A stretch of DNA of 64,000 nucleotides from DASUTB01 sp036374835 (GTDB lineage: Bacteria > Actinomycetota > Actinomycetes > Jiangellales > Jiangellaceae), in assembly GCA_036374835.1 (NCBI GenBank), contig DASUTB010000005.1, positions 1 through 64,000 of the forward strand, given 5' to 3'. The notes under the pieces are model-generated. The model ran no database searches, was not told the DNA's origin, and was given only the letters and a program-made list of their open reading frames with translations. A program made the position numbers and the translations under genes. Shown here in pieces: positions 17,082 through 25,737 of this stretch; the first letter of the stretch is position 1, and each line of letters opens with the position of its first letter.

Positions 17082-18485
17082 ATGAGTTCGAGAGTGCGGC
17101 GCCGCCATTTCGCGGCGCTCAGCGGCGCAGCCGCGCTGGCACTCGTCCTCGCGGCGTGCGGTGACGACAACGGCGACGGAGACGACGCCGGCACCGACAC
17201 GGACGAGGGTGAGGAAGAGACCGACGAGGACGGCGAGGCCGCGGACGACGAGTGTGCGGCGTACGAGGACTACGGCGACCTGTCCGGGACCCAGGTGACG
17301 GTGTTCACCTCCATCGTGGCTCCCGAGGACGAGGCGCACATCGTTTCGTACGAGCCGTTCGAGGAGTGCACCGGCGCCGACGTCGTGTACGAGGGCACCG
17401 GCGAGTTCGAGGCCCAGTTGCTCGTGCGGATCCAGGCCGGCACGCCGCCGGACATCGCCTACATGCCGCAGCCGGGCCTGCTGCGCACGATCGTCAACGA
17501 CACCGGCGCGGCTCTTCCGGTCAGCGAGTTGGCCGAGGCCAACACCGAAGAGTACTACTCGGAGGACTGGAAGAACTTCGGCGTCGTCGACGGCACGTTC
17601 TACGGGTCACCCGTCGGGGCGAACGTCAAGTCGTTCGTCTGGTACTCGCCGTCGGCGTTTGCTGACGCGGGCTACGAGATCCCGGAGACGTGGGACGAGA
17701 TGATCGAGCTTTCGGATCAGATCGTCGCGGACGGCGGCACGCCGTGGTGCGCCGGCATCGAGTCCGGTGCGGCCACCGGTTGGCCAACAACGGACTGGAT
17801 GGAAGACGTCATGCTCCGCGAGCATGGCCCCGAGGTCTACGACCAGTGGACGAACCACGAGATCCCGTTCAACGACCCTCAGGTCGCGGACGTGCTCGAG
17901 CGGGTCGGGACCGTGCTGAAGAACCCGGACTACGTCAACGGCGGTTACGGCGATGTTCAGAGCATCGCCTCGACGGCGTTCCAGGACGGCGGCCTGCCGA
18001 TCCTGGACGGTGACTGCTGGATGCACCGTCAGGCGTCGTTCTACCAGGCGAACTGGCCGGACGGGACGACCGTCGCGGAGGACGGCGACGTCTTCGCGTT
18101 CTACCTGCCGCCGATCGACCCCGAAGCGGGCAAGCCGCTGCTGATCGCCGGTGAGTTCGCGCTTGCGTTCAGCGACCGTCCCGAGGTGCAGGCGTTCCAG
18201 GCGTTCCTGGCTTCGCCGGAGTGGTCGAACGCCAAGGCCGAGGTCTCCGGTCCGGGTTGGATCAGCTCCAACTCCGAGCTGGACCCCAGCCTGCTGGAGT
18301 CCCCGATCGACCAGCTGTCCGTCGAGTTGCTGACCGACCCGGAGACGGTCGCTCGATTCGACGCGTCGGACATCATGCCCGGCGAGGTCGGTGCCGGTAC
18401 GTTCTGGCGTGAGATGACCGAATGGATCGCCAGCGACAAGGATGACCAGGCCGTGCTCGACGCGATCGAGGAGTCCTGGCCGTAA
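17082..18485 (+). CDS. Sugar ABC transporter substrate-binding lipoprotein (AglE-like)
   Basis: A 467-residue extracellular lipoprotein that delivers sugar to the two permeases downstream. The signal peptide ends in the lipobox ALVLAAC, followed by a very acidic linker (about residues 30-55). The mature domain (VTVFTSIVAPEDEAHIV, LLVRIQAGTPPDIAYMPQPGLL) resembles alpha-glucoside/oligosaccharide binding proteins of the CUT1 family. ATG 17082 is chosen because the lipoprotein signal starts there and GGGGAGAG lies upstream. A large hairpin separates it from the permease genes. No ATPase gene is nearby; CUT1 systems often share one elsewhere. Confidence 0.87.
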   Translation: MSSRVRRRHFAALSGAAALALVLAACGDDNGDGDDAGTDTDEGEEETDEDGEAADDECAAYEDYGDLSGTQVTVFTSIVAPEDEAHIVSYEPFEECTGADVVYEGTGEFEAQLLVRIQAGTPPDIAYMPQPGLLRTIVNDTGAALPVSELAEANTEEYYSEDWKNFGVVDGTFYGSPVGANVKSFVWYSPSAFADAGYEIPETWDEMIELSDQIVADGGTPWCAGIESGAATGWPTTDWMEDVMLREHGPEVYDQWTNHEIPFNDPQVADVLERVGTVLKNPDYVNGGYGDVQSIASTAFQDGGLPILDGDCWMHRQASFYQANWPDGTTVAEDGDVFAFYLPPIDPEAGKPLLIAGEFALAFSDRPEVQAFQAFLASPEWSNAKAEVSGPGWISSNSELDPSLLESPIDQLSVELLTDPETVARFDASDIMPGEVGAGTFWREMTEWIASDKDDQAVLDAIEESWP

Positions 18486-18501
18486 TAGATGAATACTCCG
18501 G

Positions 18502-18546
18502 GTGCGGAGCTCGGGCCGCGTGGTTCGCGGCCCGGGCTCCGCGCAC
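18502..18546 (+). terminator. Strong intercistronic hairpin
   Basis: A 19-bp stem (arms 18502-18520 and 18526-18546, with one wobble pair and one small bulge) closes a 5-nt loop between the binding-protein gene and the first permease. It probably attenuates read-through or protects the 3' end of the binding-protein mRNA, giving more binding protein than permease. Confidence 0.7.
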
Positions 18547-18576
18547 CGCAGACCGAGGCATGAGGGAGGGCGGCCA

Positions 18577-19788
18577 TTGTCCGATGTGAGTCAGGACCCG
18601 GGCGTAGGGCCCAGAGGTTCAGTGACGGTAGACGCACCAGAGCCACCGACGGAATCGTCCGGAACCTCGGTGCGGCAAGGGTCCAGGGCATGGACGGTCG
18701 TCCTGATCGTGCTTACGATCGCAGCGGTCGCAGGCGCCGCGGTCTTCCTGCTCAATGCGTTCGGCGTCATCACGATCGAGCTTGAGCGAGGATTCTGGCC
18801 GGTCTGGATGACCAGCCCGACCGATTGGCTCGGCAAGCTCGTGGTGATGGTCTTCGCGATCGCACTGTTCGTCTTCGTGATGACCATCGTCCTGCTGGCT
18901 GCCGACCGGTCCAGCCGAATTCCGAACTGGCTGCTCGCCGCGGCATTCATCGGGCCGGCGGTATTGATGATCGGGCTGGGACTGCTCTACCCGGCGATCC
19001 GCACCATACGCCAGTCGTTCTTCGACCGGACGAGTGAGAACTTCGTCGGCTGGGATAACTACCAGACGATACTCGGCAACTCGACTTTCCAGAGCGTACT
19101 GATCAACACGCTGATCTGGGTGCTCCTCGTTCCGCTCGCCTCGACCGGGATCGGTCTGGTCTATGCCGTCCTCGTGGACCGCACTCGCTTCGAAGCACTG
19201 GCCAAAGGCCTGATCTTCCTGCCGATGGCGATCTCGCTGGTCGGTGCCGCGATCATCTGGCGGTTCATCTATACCTTCCGGCCCGAAGAACAAAATCAGA
19301 TCGGGCTGGCCAACCAGTTACTCGTTTGGCTCGGATTCGAGCCGTACCAGTTCATCATCACCGACACGTTCCGGCTTAACACACTCTTCCTGATCGTCGT
19401 ACTGGTGTGGATCCAGACCGGATTCGCCATGACGATCCTGTCCGCGGCGATCAAGAACATCCCGGACGACATCATCGAGGCCGCCCGTCTCGACGGTCTG
19501 ACCGGTTTCCGGATGTTTCGCTCCATCACGGTACCCAGCATCCGTCCCGCGCTGATCGTCGTCCTGGTAGCCATCACGATCACGACGCTGAAGGCGTTCG
19601 ACATCGTCTACACGATGACCGGCGGCAACTTCAACACCAGCGTCGTCGCGAACGAGTTCTACTTCCAGGCCTTCCGGCAGTTCAACTTCGGACTCGGCTC
19701 GACGCTGGCCGTCATCCTGTTCATCGTGGTGATCCCGATCGTGATCTACCAGGTTCGCCAGCTACGAATCGCGGAGGAGATCCGATGA
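18577..19788 (+). CDS. Sugar ABC transporter permease (AglF-like)
   Basis: A 403-residue membrane protein, longer than usual because two extra hydrophobic segments precede the canonical six. The inner-membrane EAA loop that docks on the ATPase is visible as IIEAARLDGLTGFRMFRSITVPSIRPAL. AglF-type permeases share this N-terminal extension. Start is TTG 18577, with GGGAGG 7 nt upstream; a GTG at 18586 in frame is an alternative. Its stop overlaps the next ATG by 4 bp. Confidence 0.82.
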   Translation: MSDVSQDPGVGPRGSVTVDAPEPPTESSGTSVRQGSRAWTVVLIVLTIAAVAGAAVFLLNAFGVITIELERGFWPVWMTSPTDWLGKLVVMVFAIALFVFVMTIVLLAADRSSRIPNWLLAAAFIGPAVLMIGLGLLYPAIRTIRQSFFDRTSENFVGWDNYQTILGNSTFQSVLINTLIWVLLVPLASTGIGLVYAVLVDRTRFEALAKGLIFLPMAISLVGAAIIWRFIYTFRPEEQNQIGLANQLLVWLGFEPYQFIITDTFRLNTLFLIVVLVWIQTGFAMTILSAAIKNIPDDIIEAARLDGLTGFRMFRSITVPSIRPALIVVLVAITITTLKAFDIVYTMTGGNFNTSVVANEFYFQAFRQFNFGLGSTLAVILFIVVIPIVIYQVRQLRIAEEIR

Positions 19789-20714
19789 CTGTCACTGGCC
19801 CCCCCGCCACGGTGATGGCCGGGCACAAGGCTCCTCGCAAGCTGAGCAAGGCCGAGCGGCGCGCGGCCGAGGCGAAGACGCGGCTGACCTCGCCATGGGC
19901 AAGCGGCATCGCGGTCGTGATCGCGATCTTGTGGACCATCCCGACGTTCGGTATAGCGCTCAGCTCGATCCGGCCGCAGGGTTCGATCCAGAGCTCAGGG
20001 TGGTGGACGTGGTTCACAAACCCAGAGGCCACGCTCTCCAACTATGAAGAGGTTCTTTTCGGCTCGAGCACCGCGTTCTCGACCTTCTTCATCAACTCGC
20101 TGACGATCACACTGCCGGCGGTGTTCATCCCGGTCACCCTGGCACTGCTGGCCGCGTACGCGTTCGCATGGATCGAGTTCAAGGGACGTGACTTCCTGTT
20201 CGTGGCGGTTTTCGCGTTGCAGATCGTGCCGCTGCAGATCGCCTTGATCCCGCTGCTGAGCGAGTACGTCAACTGGGGCTTCGCCGGTTCGTTCTGGGCG
20301 GTGTGGATCTCCCACTCGATCTTCGCGCTCCCGCTGGCGATCTTCCTGCTGCACAACTTCATGAAGGACATCCCGCGGTCTTTGATCGAAGCGGCTCGGG
20401 TGGACGGCGCGGGTCACGTGAAGATCTTCTTCCGGGTGCTGCTGCCGCTGCTCGTGCCGGCGATCGCCGCGTTCGGCATCTTCCAGTTTCTCTGGGTCTG
20501 GAACGATCTTCTCGTGGCGCTGACCATGGTCGGCGGCACGCCGAACGTCGCACCGCTGACGGTCCGACTCGCTGAACTGGTCGGCTCGCGCGGCGCGGAC
20601 TGGCATCTGCTGACCGCGGGTTCGGTGGTGGCGATCGTCGTGCCAATGATCGTCTTCCTGGCGCTGCAGCGGTACTTCGTGCGCGGCCTGCTCGCCGGCG
20701 GTGTCAAGGGCTGA
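19785..20714 (+). CDS. Sugar ABC transporter permease (AglG-like)
   Basis: A 309-residue inner-membrane permease, MalG/AglG type, with six hydrophobic helices and the EAA loop LIEAARVDGAGHVKIFFRVLLPLLVPA. It ends in RYFVRGLLAGGVKG, a tail shared by CUT1 permeases. ATG 19785 overlaps the stop of the preceding permease and GGAGGAG lies upstream, so the two are coupled and probably form a heterodimer. No ATPase gene follows; the next gene is a peptidase. Confidence 0.87.
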   Translation: MTVTGPPATVMAGHKAPRKLSKAERRAAEAKTRLTSPWASGIAVVIAILWTIPTFGIALSSIRPQGSIQSSGWWTWFTNPEATLSNYEEVLFGSSTAFSTFFINSLTITLPAVFIPVTLALLAAYAFAWIEFKGRDFLFVAVFALQIVPLQIALIPLLSEYVNWGFAGSFWAVWISHSIFALPLAIFLLHNFMKDIPRSLIEAARVDGAGHVKIFFRVLLPLLVPAIAAFGIFQFLWVWNDLLVALTMVGGTPNVAPLTVRLAELVGSRGADWHLLTAGSVVAIVVPMIVFLALQRYFVRGLLAGGVKG

Positions 20715-20780
20715 GCCACGGTGCGGGCACCCGGCAGGGGCGTACGCCGGCGTTGCTGCATGGCGTGATAGAGATTTCAC

Positions 20781-22805
20781 GTGAGTGACGAGACGCAGAC
20801 CCCGCCTACGCCGTTCCACGACCTCGACGCCTACATCGAGCTGCCGCGCGTCAGCGGTCTCGAGGTCTCGCCGGACGGATCCCGACTGGTGACGGCCGTC
20901 GCCTCGCTCAATCCGGACCGCACCAAGTACGTCACCGCACTTTGGGAGGTCGACCCCGGCGGCGAGCGTCCGGCCCGCCGGCTCACCCGCAGCGCCAAAG
21001 GCGAGGGCGAGGCCGCCTTCCTTCCGAACGGGGACTTGCTGTTCACCTCCGCCAGGCCGGATCCGGACAGCAAGGACGACGACGAGGTCCCGTTGCTCTG
21101 GCTGCTGCCTGCGGCCGGCGGCGAGGCGCGGGTCGTGGCCAAGCTGCCCGGTGGCATCGGCAACCTGACGGTGGCGCGTGAGTCCGGGACGGTCGTCGTC
21201 ACATCCGCCACGTTTCCCTCGTCGGAGAGCGCGGAGGACGACGAGGCCAAACGTAAGGAGCGCAAGGACAACAACGTTTCGGCGATCCTGCACGATCGAT
21301 ACCCGGTCCGCCATTGGGATCACGACCTCGGCCCGGACGCACCGCGCATCTACGCCGGCGTGCTCGGCGACGACGACCAGATCGAGCTACGTGACCTCAC
21401 GCCGGATGCCGGCCACGCTCTGATCGAGGCCGGCCTCGATGTCAGTGCGGACGGATCGACGATCGTCACGGTGTGGAACGCGCCCGACCTTGATCGCCTG
21501 CATGAGACGCTCGTGGTGATCGACACGGCGACCGCTGAGCGGCGGACACTGATCGCCGAGCAGGACCGTGTCTTCGTCCAGCCAGCGATCTCACCCGACT
21601 GCTCGAAGGTTGCGGCCGTCCGGGGGAGCTGGCCCACCGAGAGTGAATCGCCGGTCGTCACATTGGTCGTCATCGGTCTGGCGGACGGCGCCGTGCGCGA
21701 GCTTGCCGTGGACTGGGACCGGTGGCCTACTGGAATGCGATGGACGCCGGACGGCTCTGCGCTGATCGTCACTGCGGATGAGAACGGCCGCGGCCGGGTG
21801 TGCCGTATCGACGTGGGGACGGGCGTCGTCACAACCCTGACCGCTGATGACGCCGCGGTCACCGACGCGGTTCCATCCGGTGGCGCCGTGTACGCGCTGC
21901 GGACGTCGTACCTCACGCCGCTCGAGCCGGTGCGGCTGGATGCGACGACGCCCGGCCAGCACGCCTCGGCACTGCAAGGTCCGCTCCCGACGCCGGTCCT
22001 GCCCGGACGGTTGACTGAGATCGAGACGACCGTCTCGGACGGTGCGACGGTGCGGGCCTGGCTGGCGCTGCCGGACGACGCTTCCGAGGACTCCCCCGCA
22101 CCGCTGCTGCTGTGGGTGCACGGGGGTCCGCTGAGCTCCTGGAACGCTTGGACCTGGCGGTGGAACCCGTGGCTCGCCGTCGCGCGCGGCTACGCCGTCC
22201 TCCTTCCGGACCCGGCGCTGTCGACCGGCTACGGGCGCGACTTCATCCAGCGCGGCTGGGCCCACTGGGGGACGACGACGTTCACCGACATCATGGCCGT
22301 CACGGACACCGCCGAGACCCGGCCCGAGATCGACGCGGACCGCACGGCGATGATGGGTGGCTCGTTCGGCGGCTACATGGCGAACTGGATCGCTGGCAAC
22401 ACCGACCGGTTCGCGGCGATCGTCAGCCATGCCAGCCTGTGGGCGCTCGACCAGTTCGCGTCAACGACGGACGGCGCGTACTTCTGGGAGCTACAGCTGA
22501 CACCGGACATCGTCGCCGAGCACTCGCCGCACCTGCATGTGGAGAACATCACCACGCCGATGCTGGTCATCCACGGCGACAAGGACTACCGGGTGCCGAT
22601 CGGCGAGGGCCTACGCCTGTGGCGCGACCTCGTGAAGCGCGCACCGCGGGACGGCGAGTTCAAGCACAGGTTCTTGTACTTCCCGGACGAGAACCACTGG
22701 ATCTTGACGCCGCAGCACGCGAAGGTCTGGTACGACACGGTGTTCGCGTTCCTCGACCATCATGTGCTCGGCAAGGACTGGCAGACGCCGGCCATCCTGC
22801 ATTGA
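20781..22805 (+). CDS. S9-family prolyl-oligopeptidase-type serine peptidase
   Basis: A 674-residue cytosolic serine peptidase with an N-terminal beta-propeller (about 1-410) and a C-terminal alpha/beta-hydrolase domain. Catalytic residues: Ser in MMGGSFGGYMANW, Asp in VIHGDKDYRVP and His in FPDENHWI. It matches the acylaminoacyl-peptidase/dipeptidyl-peptidase branch. No signal peptide is seen. It starts at GTG 20781, 66 bp after the permease stop; TAGAGA 6 nt before the start may be a leaderless -10 box, so it need not belong to the sugar operon. A long hairpin follows. Confidence 0.85.
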   Translation: MSDETQTPPTPFHDLDAYIELPRVSGLEVSPDGSRLVTAVASLNPDRTKYVTALWEVDPGGERPARRLTRSAKGEGEAAFLPNGDLLFTSARPDPDSKDDDEVPLLWLLPAAGGEARVVAKLPGGIGNLTVARESGTVVVTSATFPSSESAEDDEAKRKERKDNNVSAILHDRYPVRHWDHDLGPDAPRIYAGVLGDDDQIELRDLTPDAGHALIEAGLDVSADGSTIVTVWNAPDLDRLHETLVVIDTATAERRTLIAEQDRVFVQPAISPDCSKVAAVRGSWPTESESPVVTLVVIGLADGAVRELAVDWDRWPTGMRWTPDGSALIVTADENGRGRVCRIDVGTGVVTTLTADDAAVTDAVPSGGAVYALRTSYLTPLEPVRLDATTPGQHASALQGPLPTPVLPGRLTEIETTVSDGATVRAWLALPDDASEDSPAPLLLWVHGGPLSSWNAWTWRWNPWLAVARGYAVLLPDPALSTGYGRDFIQRGWAHWGTTTFTDIMAVTDTAETRPEIDADRTAMMGGSFGGYMANWIAGNTDRFAAIVSHASLWALDQFASTTDGAYFWELQLTPDIVAEHSPHLHVENITTPMLVIHGDKDYRVPIGEGLRLWRDLVKRAPRDGEFKHRFLYFPDENHWILTPQHAKVWYDTVFAFLDHHVLGKDWQTPAILH

Positions 22806-22817
22806 CGGCCTGATCAT

Positions 22818-22906
22818 CCGCAAAAAGTAAGGAAGAACGGTGGCGGTGTCCGGTTTGCGGTAGGACAAAACGGGACACCGTCGGGGTTGTTCCTTACTTT
22901 TTGCGG
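22818..22906. terminator. 89-nt two-tier palindrome between peptidase and csoR
   Basis: Outer arms CCGCAAAAAGTAAGGAA (22818-22834) and their perfect complement (22890-22906) enclose an inner 13-bp stem (22844-22856 with 22868-22880, one mismatch) around an 11-nt loop. A partly pairable 9-nt internal loop joins the two tiers. The A- and T-runs in the outer arms fit a bidirectional terminator for two convergent genes, but it is far longer than one needs. Confidence 0.6.
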
Positions 22907-22911
22907 ACGAT

Positions 22912-23226
22912 CTACGAGCGGACAAGGCGGGCGATGGCGTCCGAGGCCTCTTTGACCTTCTCGTCCGTCTCAGTGCCGCCGGCTCTGGCCGCGTCAACGA
23001 AGCAGTGCGCCAGATGCTCGTCGAGCAACTCGAGCGAGAACGACTGCAACGCTTTCGTCGCGGCCGACACCTGCGTGAGGATGTCAATGCAGTACTTGTC
23101 TTCCTCGACCATTCGCTGCAGCCCACGGATCTGTCCTTCGATCCTGCGCAGCCGCTTGAGGTGACTTTCTTTGTTGTCCGCGTAGCCGACCACTTTGTTC
23201 CCGCCTTCGCTCACGGTGGACGTCAC
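22912..23226 (-). CDS. csoR: CsoR-type copper-sensing repressor
   Basis: A 104-residue all-helical repressor of the CsoR/RcnR family. The Cu(I) ligand set is complete with the exact CsoR spacing: C46, H71 and C75 (C-x24-H-x3-C, in DKYCIDIL and DEHLAHC). The DNA-contacting N-terminal region reads HLKRLRRIEGQIRGLQRMV. Start is GTG 23226, 5 nt after a TATGCT box. The palindrome at 23235-23251 would allow autoregulation. No copper ATPase or chaperone gene is adjacent, so its other targets lie elsewhere. Confidence 0.88.
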   Translation of the reverse strand: MTSTVSEGGNKVVGYADNKESHLKRLRRIEGQIRGLQRMVEEDKYCIDILTQVSAATKALQSFSLELLDEHLAHCFVDAARAGGTETDEKVKEASDAIARLVRS

Positions 23227-23234
23227 CTTCGAGC

Positions 23235-23251
23235 ATACCCCGCCCTGGTAT
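23235..23251 (-). promoter_or_regulatory. CsoR-type operator
   Basis: ATACC-N7-GGTAT (17 bp) has the A/T-flanked G-tract form of known CsoR operators. It overlaps the TATGCT -10 box (23232-23237, minus strand) of the csoR gene itself. Confidence 0.6.
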
Positions 23252-23274
23252 GCGGCGGACTGGGCGAGCGAGTC

Positions 23275-23697
23275 TTAGCGGGCCTGGCCGTAGAGGCGCT
23301 CGACATTGAGCCGGAGCACCAGGCGCTGGTCCTCGACCATGACGCGCCGGTACTCGTCCCAGTCCGGATGCTCGCCGCTGGCCTGACGGTAGTAGTCGAC
23401 GAGTTCTTCGACCGTGGCGTCGTGCGGGTCCGCTGCGACAGGCGTGAGTTCGCCGGTGCCCTCGGCGGTCACCCACGACCATGGCGAATCGCCCGTGACG
23501 TGCAACGAAGCGCGCGGGTCACGGCGCAGGTTGCGTGTCTTCACCCGAGTGTCGGTGAGTGAGACCCGGATCGTCGACCCGGACTCGTCGACCGCATAGG
23601 TGATTGTCGACAAATGTGGACGGCCGTCCGGCATGACCGTGGCGAGCACACCGAGTTGCCGGCTGCGCAGGAGCTTTCGCAACGCATCGTCATTCAT
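23275..23697 (-). CDS. PPOX-class flavin/F420-dependent protein
   Basis: A 140-residue split-barrel protein of the pyridoxamine-phosphate-oxidase-like class. It has the typical N-terminus LRSRQLGVLATVMPDGRPHLSTITYAVD and RNLRRDPRASLHVTG, and a WSWVTAEGTGEL strand. In actinobacteria many such proteins bind F420 rather than FMN; which one is used here is not clear. ATG 23697 gives the family length; the frame is open upstream without homology. No ribosome-binding site is evident. It is transcribed toward csoR with no obvious operon link. Confidence 0.8.
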   Translation of the reverse strand: MNDDALRKLLRSRQLGVLATVMPDGRPHLSTITYAVDESGSTIRVSLTDTRVKTRNLRRDPRASLHVTGDSPWSWVTAEGTGELTPVAADPHDATVEELVDYYRQASGEHPDWDEYRRVMVEDQRLVLRLNVERLYGQAR

Positions 23698-23906
23698 GCC
23701 GGGTCCAACATCGACGGCGTCGGGTTCAATTCCTCGCCGTGGACGGTCGATTCGTTGCCCATATAGCAATGTGCCGTCTCAATTGGGTCACCTTCGGCGC
23801 TTCCCGGTTGAGCGCTGCGGCCTGATCGCTAGCCTGTGGTGGCAACACGGCCGATTTCGAGGACTACCGGCGAAGTGCGAGCGAACCACGACTGCGGAGG
23901 TGGGAT

Positions 23907-24557
23907 GTGCAAGATCTCATCGACTTCATCCAACTTCGCTGGGACCAATGGATCGAGCTGGCCATCGAGCATGTGATCCTGGTAGTGGTCGCGGTGGCGT
24001 TCGCGACGATCATCGGTGTCGGGCTTGGCGTGCTCGTCTACCGGTCACGCACGCTCAGCGAGCTGGTCACGGCCATCGCAGCCACGATCCTGACGGTGCC
24101 GTCGTTCGCGCTGTTCGGTCTGATGCTGGCCTGGTTCGGTCTCGGCAACACGCCCGCGATTATCGCGCTCGTCGCGTACGCGCTGCTGCCGATCGTGCGC
24201 AACACCGTGACCGGCCTGCGCGGCGTCGATCCCGCGATCAGCGAGTCGGCTCGCGGCATGGGCATGGGCAACACGGCGACGCTGGTGCGCATCGACCTGC
24301 CACTGGCTTGGCCGGTCATCCTCACCGGGATCCGCGTGTCCACCATGCTCATCGTGTCGATCGCGGCCATCGCCGCCTATATCGGCGCCGGCGGGCTCGG
24401 CAATTGGATCTTCAATGGGTTGTCCCGGTTCGGCAGCGACGTGGCTATGCCACTGATCGTGTGCGGCACGATCGGCGTCGTGGTGGTCGCGTTCGCGCTG
24501 GACTTCGCGTACATCGGAATCGGAAAGCTGACGACTTCGAGGGGTATCCGTGACTGA
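23907..24557 (+). CDS. Betaine/choline-type ABC importer permease (OpuCB-like)
   Basis: A 216-residue inner-membrane permease of the OpuC/ProW family, with about six membrane helices and the EAA-like loop ISESARGMGMGNTATLVRIDLPLAWPVIL. First gene of a four-gene importer operon: permease, ATPase, permease, binding protein. Start GTG 23907 has GAGGTGGG upstream. It overlaps the ATPase gene by 8 bp. OpuC-type systems import glycine betaine, proline betaine, carnitine or choline; the demethylation genes downstream favour glycine betaine. Confidence 0.87.
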   Translation: MQDLIDFIQLRWDQWIELAIEHVILVVVAVAFATIIGVGLGVLVYRSRTLSELVTAIAATILTVPSFALFGLMLAWFGLGNTPAIIALVAYALLPIVRNTVTGLRGVDPAISESARGMGMGNTATLVRIDLPLAWPVILTGIRVSTMLIVSIAAIAAYIGAGGLGNWIFNGLSRFGSDVAMPLIVCGTIGVVVVAFALDFAYIGIGKLTTSRGIRD

Positions 24558-25737
24558 ATTCATGATCAGGCTCGAGGAGCTGACCAAGCGTTACCCTGGC
24601 CAGCTCGCGGTCGACAGCGTGTCCATGGACATCCCCGAGGGCGAGATCGTGGTGTTCGTCGGCCCGTCCGGGTGTGGCAAGACGACGACCCTGAAAATGA
24701 TCAATCGGCTCATCGAGCCCACCAGCGGGCAGATCTACCTGCAGGGGGAGAACGTCACCAAGATCAACGCCGACGAGCTCCGCCGCCGGATCGGCTACGT
24801 CATCCAGCAGATCGGGCTGTTCCCGCACCAGAACATCGCGCGGAACATCGCGACGGTGCCCCGCATGCTGGGATGGGACAAGAAGCGGATTGCCGAGCGG
24901 GTCGACGAGCTGCTCGAGATGGTCGGAATGGATCCCGCGATGCATCGGGACCGGTATCCGAAGGAGCTCTCCGGCGGGCAGCGCCAACGCGTGGGGGTCG
25001 CGCGGGCGATGGCCGCCGACCCGGCCGTCATGCTGATGGACGAACCGTTCGGCGCGATCGACCCGATCACCAGGGAGCGGCTGCAGAACGAGTTCCTCCG
25101 CCTCCAGGAGGAGATCAAAAAGACCATCTGCTTCGTCACCCATGACATCGACGAGGCGATCAAGATGGGCGACCGGATCGCGATCTTCGGCAACCACCAC
25201 AGGATCGAGCAGTTCGACACACCGGAGAACATCCTGTCCGGCCCGGCCAATGACTTCGTCGAGGACTTCCTCGGCTCCGGCGCAGCGCTCAAGCGTCTGC
25301 ACTTACGGCGTGTTTCGGACGTCGACCTGACCCAGTGGCCGACCGGTGGACTTGACGCCGGCCGGCAGGCGCTGCGGAACCAGCTCGCCGGACAGGCGGA
25401 CCACAGCTTCTTGCTGTTGCTGGACGGCCGGCGGCGTCCGGTTCGCTGGGTCAGCGACCGCGACCTTGCGCGCGGCGAAGGGCCGTTGGAGAGGGCCGGC
25501 CTTCCGGTCACCGCGGTGGTGGAGCCGCACGCTTCGCTGCACGACGCGTTGGACGAGATGATCACGTCCAACGTCGGCTGCGCCGTTGTCGTCGACCACG
25601 GGCAGTACCAGGGCGTGGTGGACATCGACACGGTCATGACCGCGATCAACGCGCTGCGGCTCGAGACGCGCGAGCGGTTCGCGGTCGGATCGTGGCACGG
25701 CGTCCCGGAGCCGGTCGGGGACGGAGGTTCGCCATGA
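24550..25737 (+). CDS. Betaine-type ABC importer ATPase with CBS pair (OpuCA-like)
   Basis: A 395-residue cytosolic ATPase. Nucleotide-binding domain: Walker A GPSGCGKTT, Q-loop IQQIGLFPH, signature LSGGQRQRVGVARA, Walker B VMLMDEPFGAID and H-loop VTHDIDEA. The C-terminal about 130 residues form a CBS-domain pair (second one ending GCAVVVDHGQYQGVVDIDTV), which in OpuA-type importers senses ionic strength or nucleotides. The GTG start overlaps the preceding permease stop, and its own stop overlaps the next permease ATG. The first CBS domain is poorly conserved. Confidence 0.9.
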   Translation: MTEFMIRLEELTKRYPGQLAVDSVSMDIPEGEIVVFVGPSGCGKTTTLKMINRLIEPTSGQIYLQGENVTKINADELRRRIGYVIQQIGLFPHQNIARNIATVPRMLGWDKKRIAERVDELLEMVGMDPAMHRDRYPKELSGGQRQRVGVARAMAADPAVMLMDEPFGAIDPITRERLQNEFLRLQEEIKKTICFVTHDIDEAIKMGDRIAIFGNHHRIEQFDTPENILSGPANDFVEDFLGSGAALKRLHLRRVSDVDLTQWPTGGLDAGRQALRNQLAGQADHSFLLLLDGRRRPVRWVSDRDLARGEGPLERAGLPVTAVVEPHASLHDALDEMITSNVGCAVVVDHGQYQGVVDIDTVMTAINALRLETRERFAVGSWHGVPEPVGDGGSP

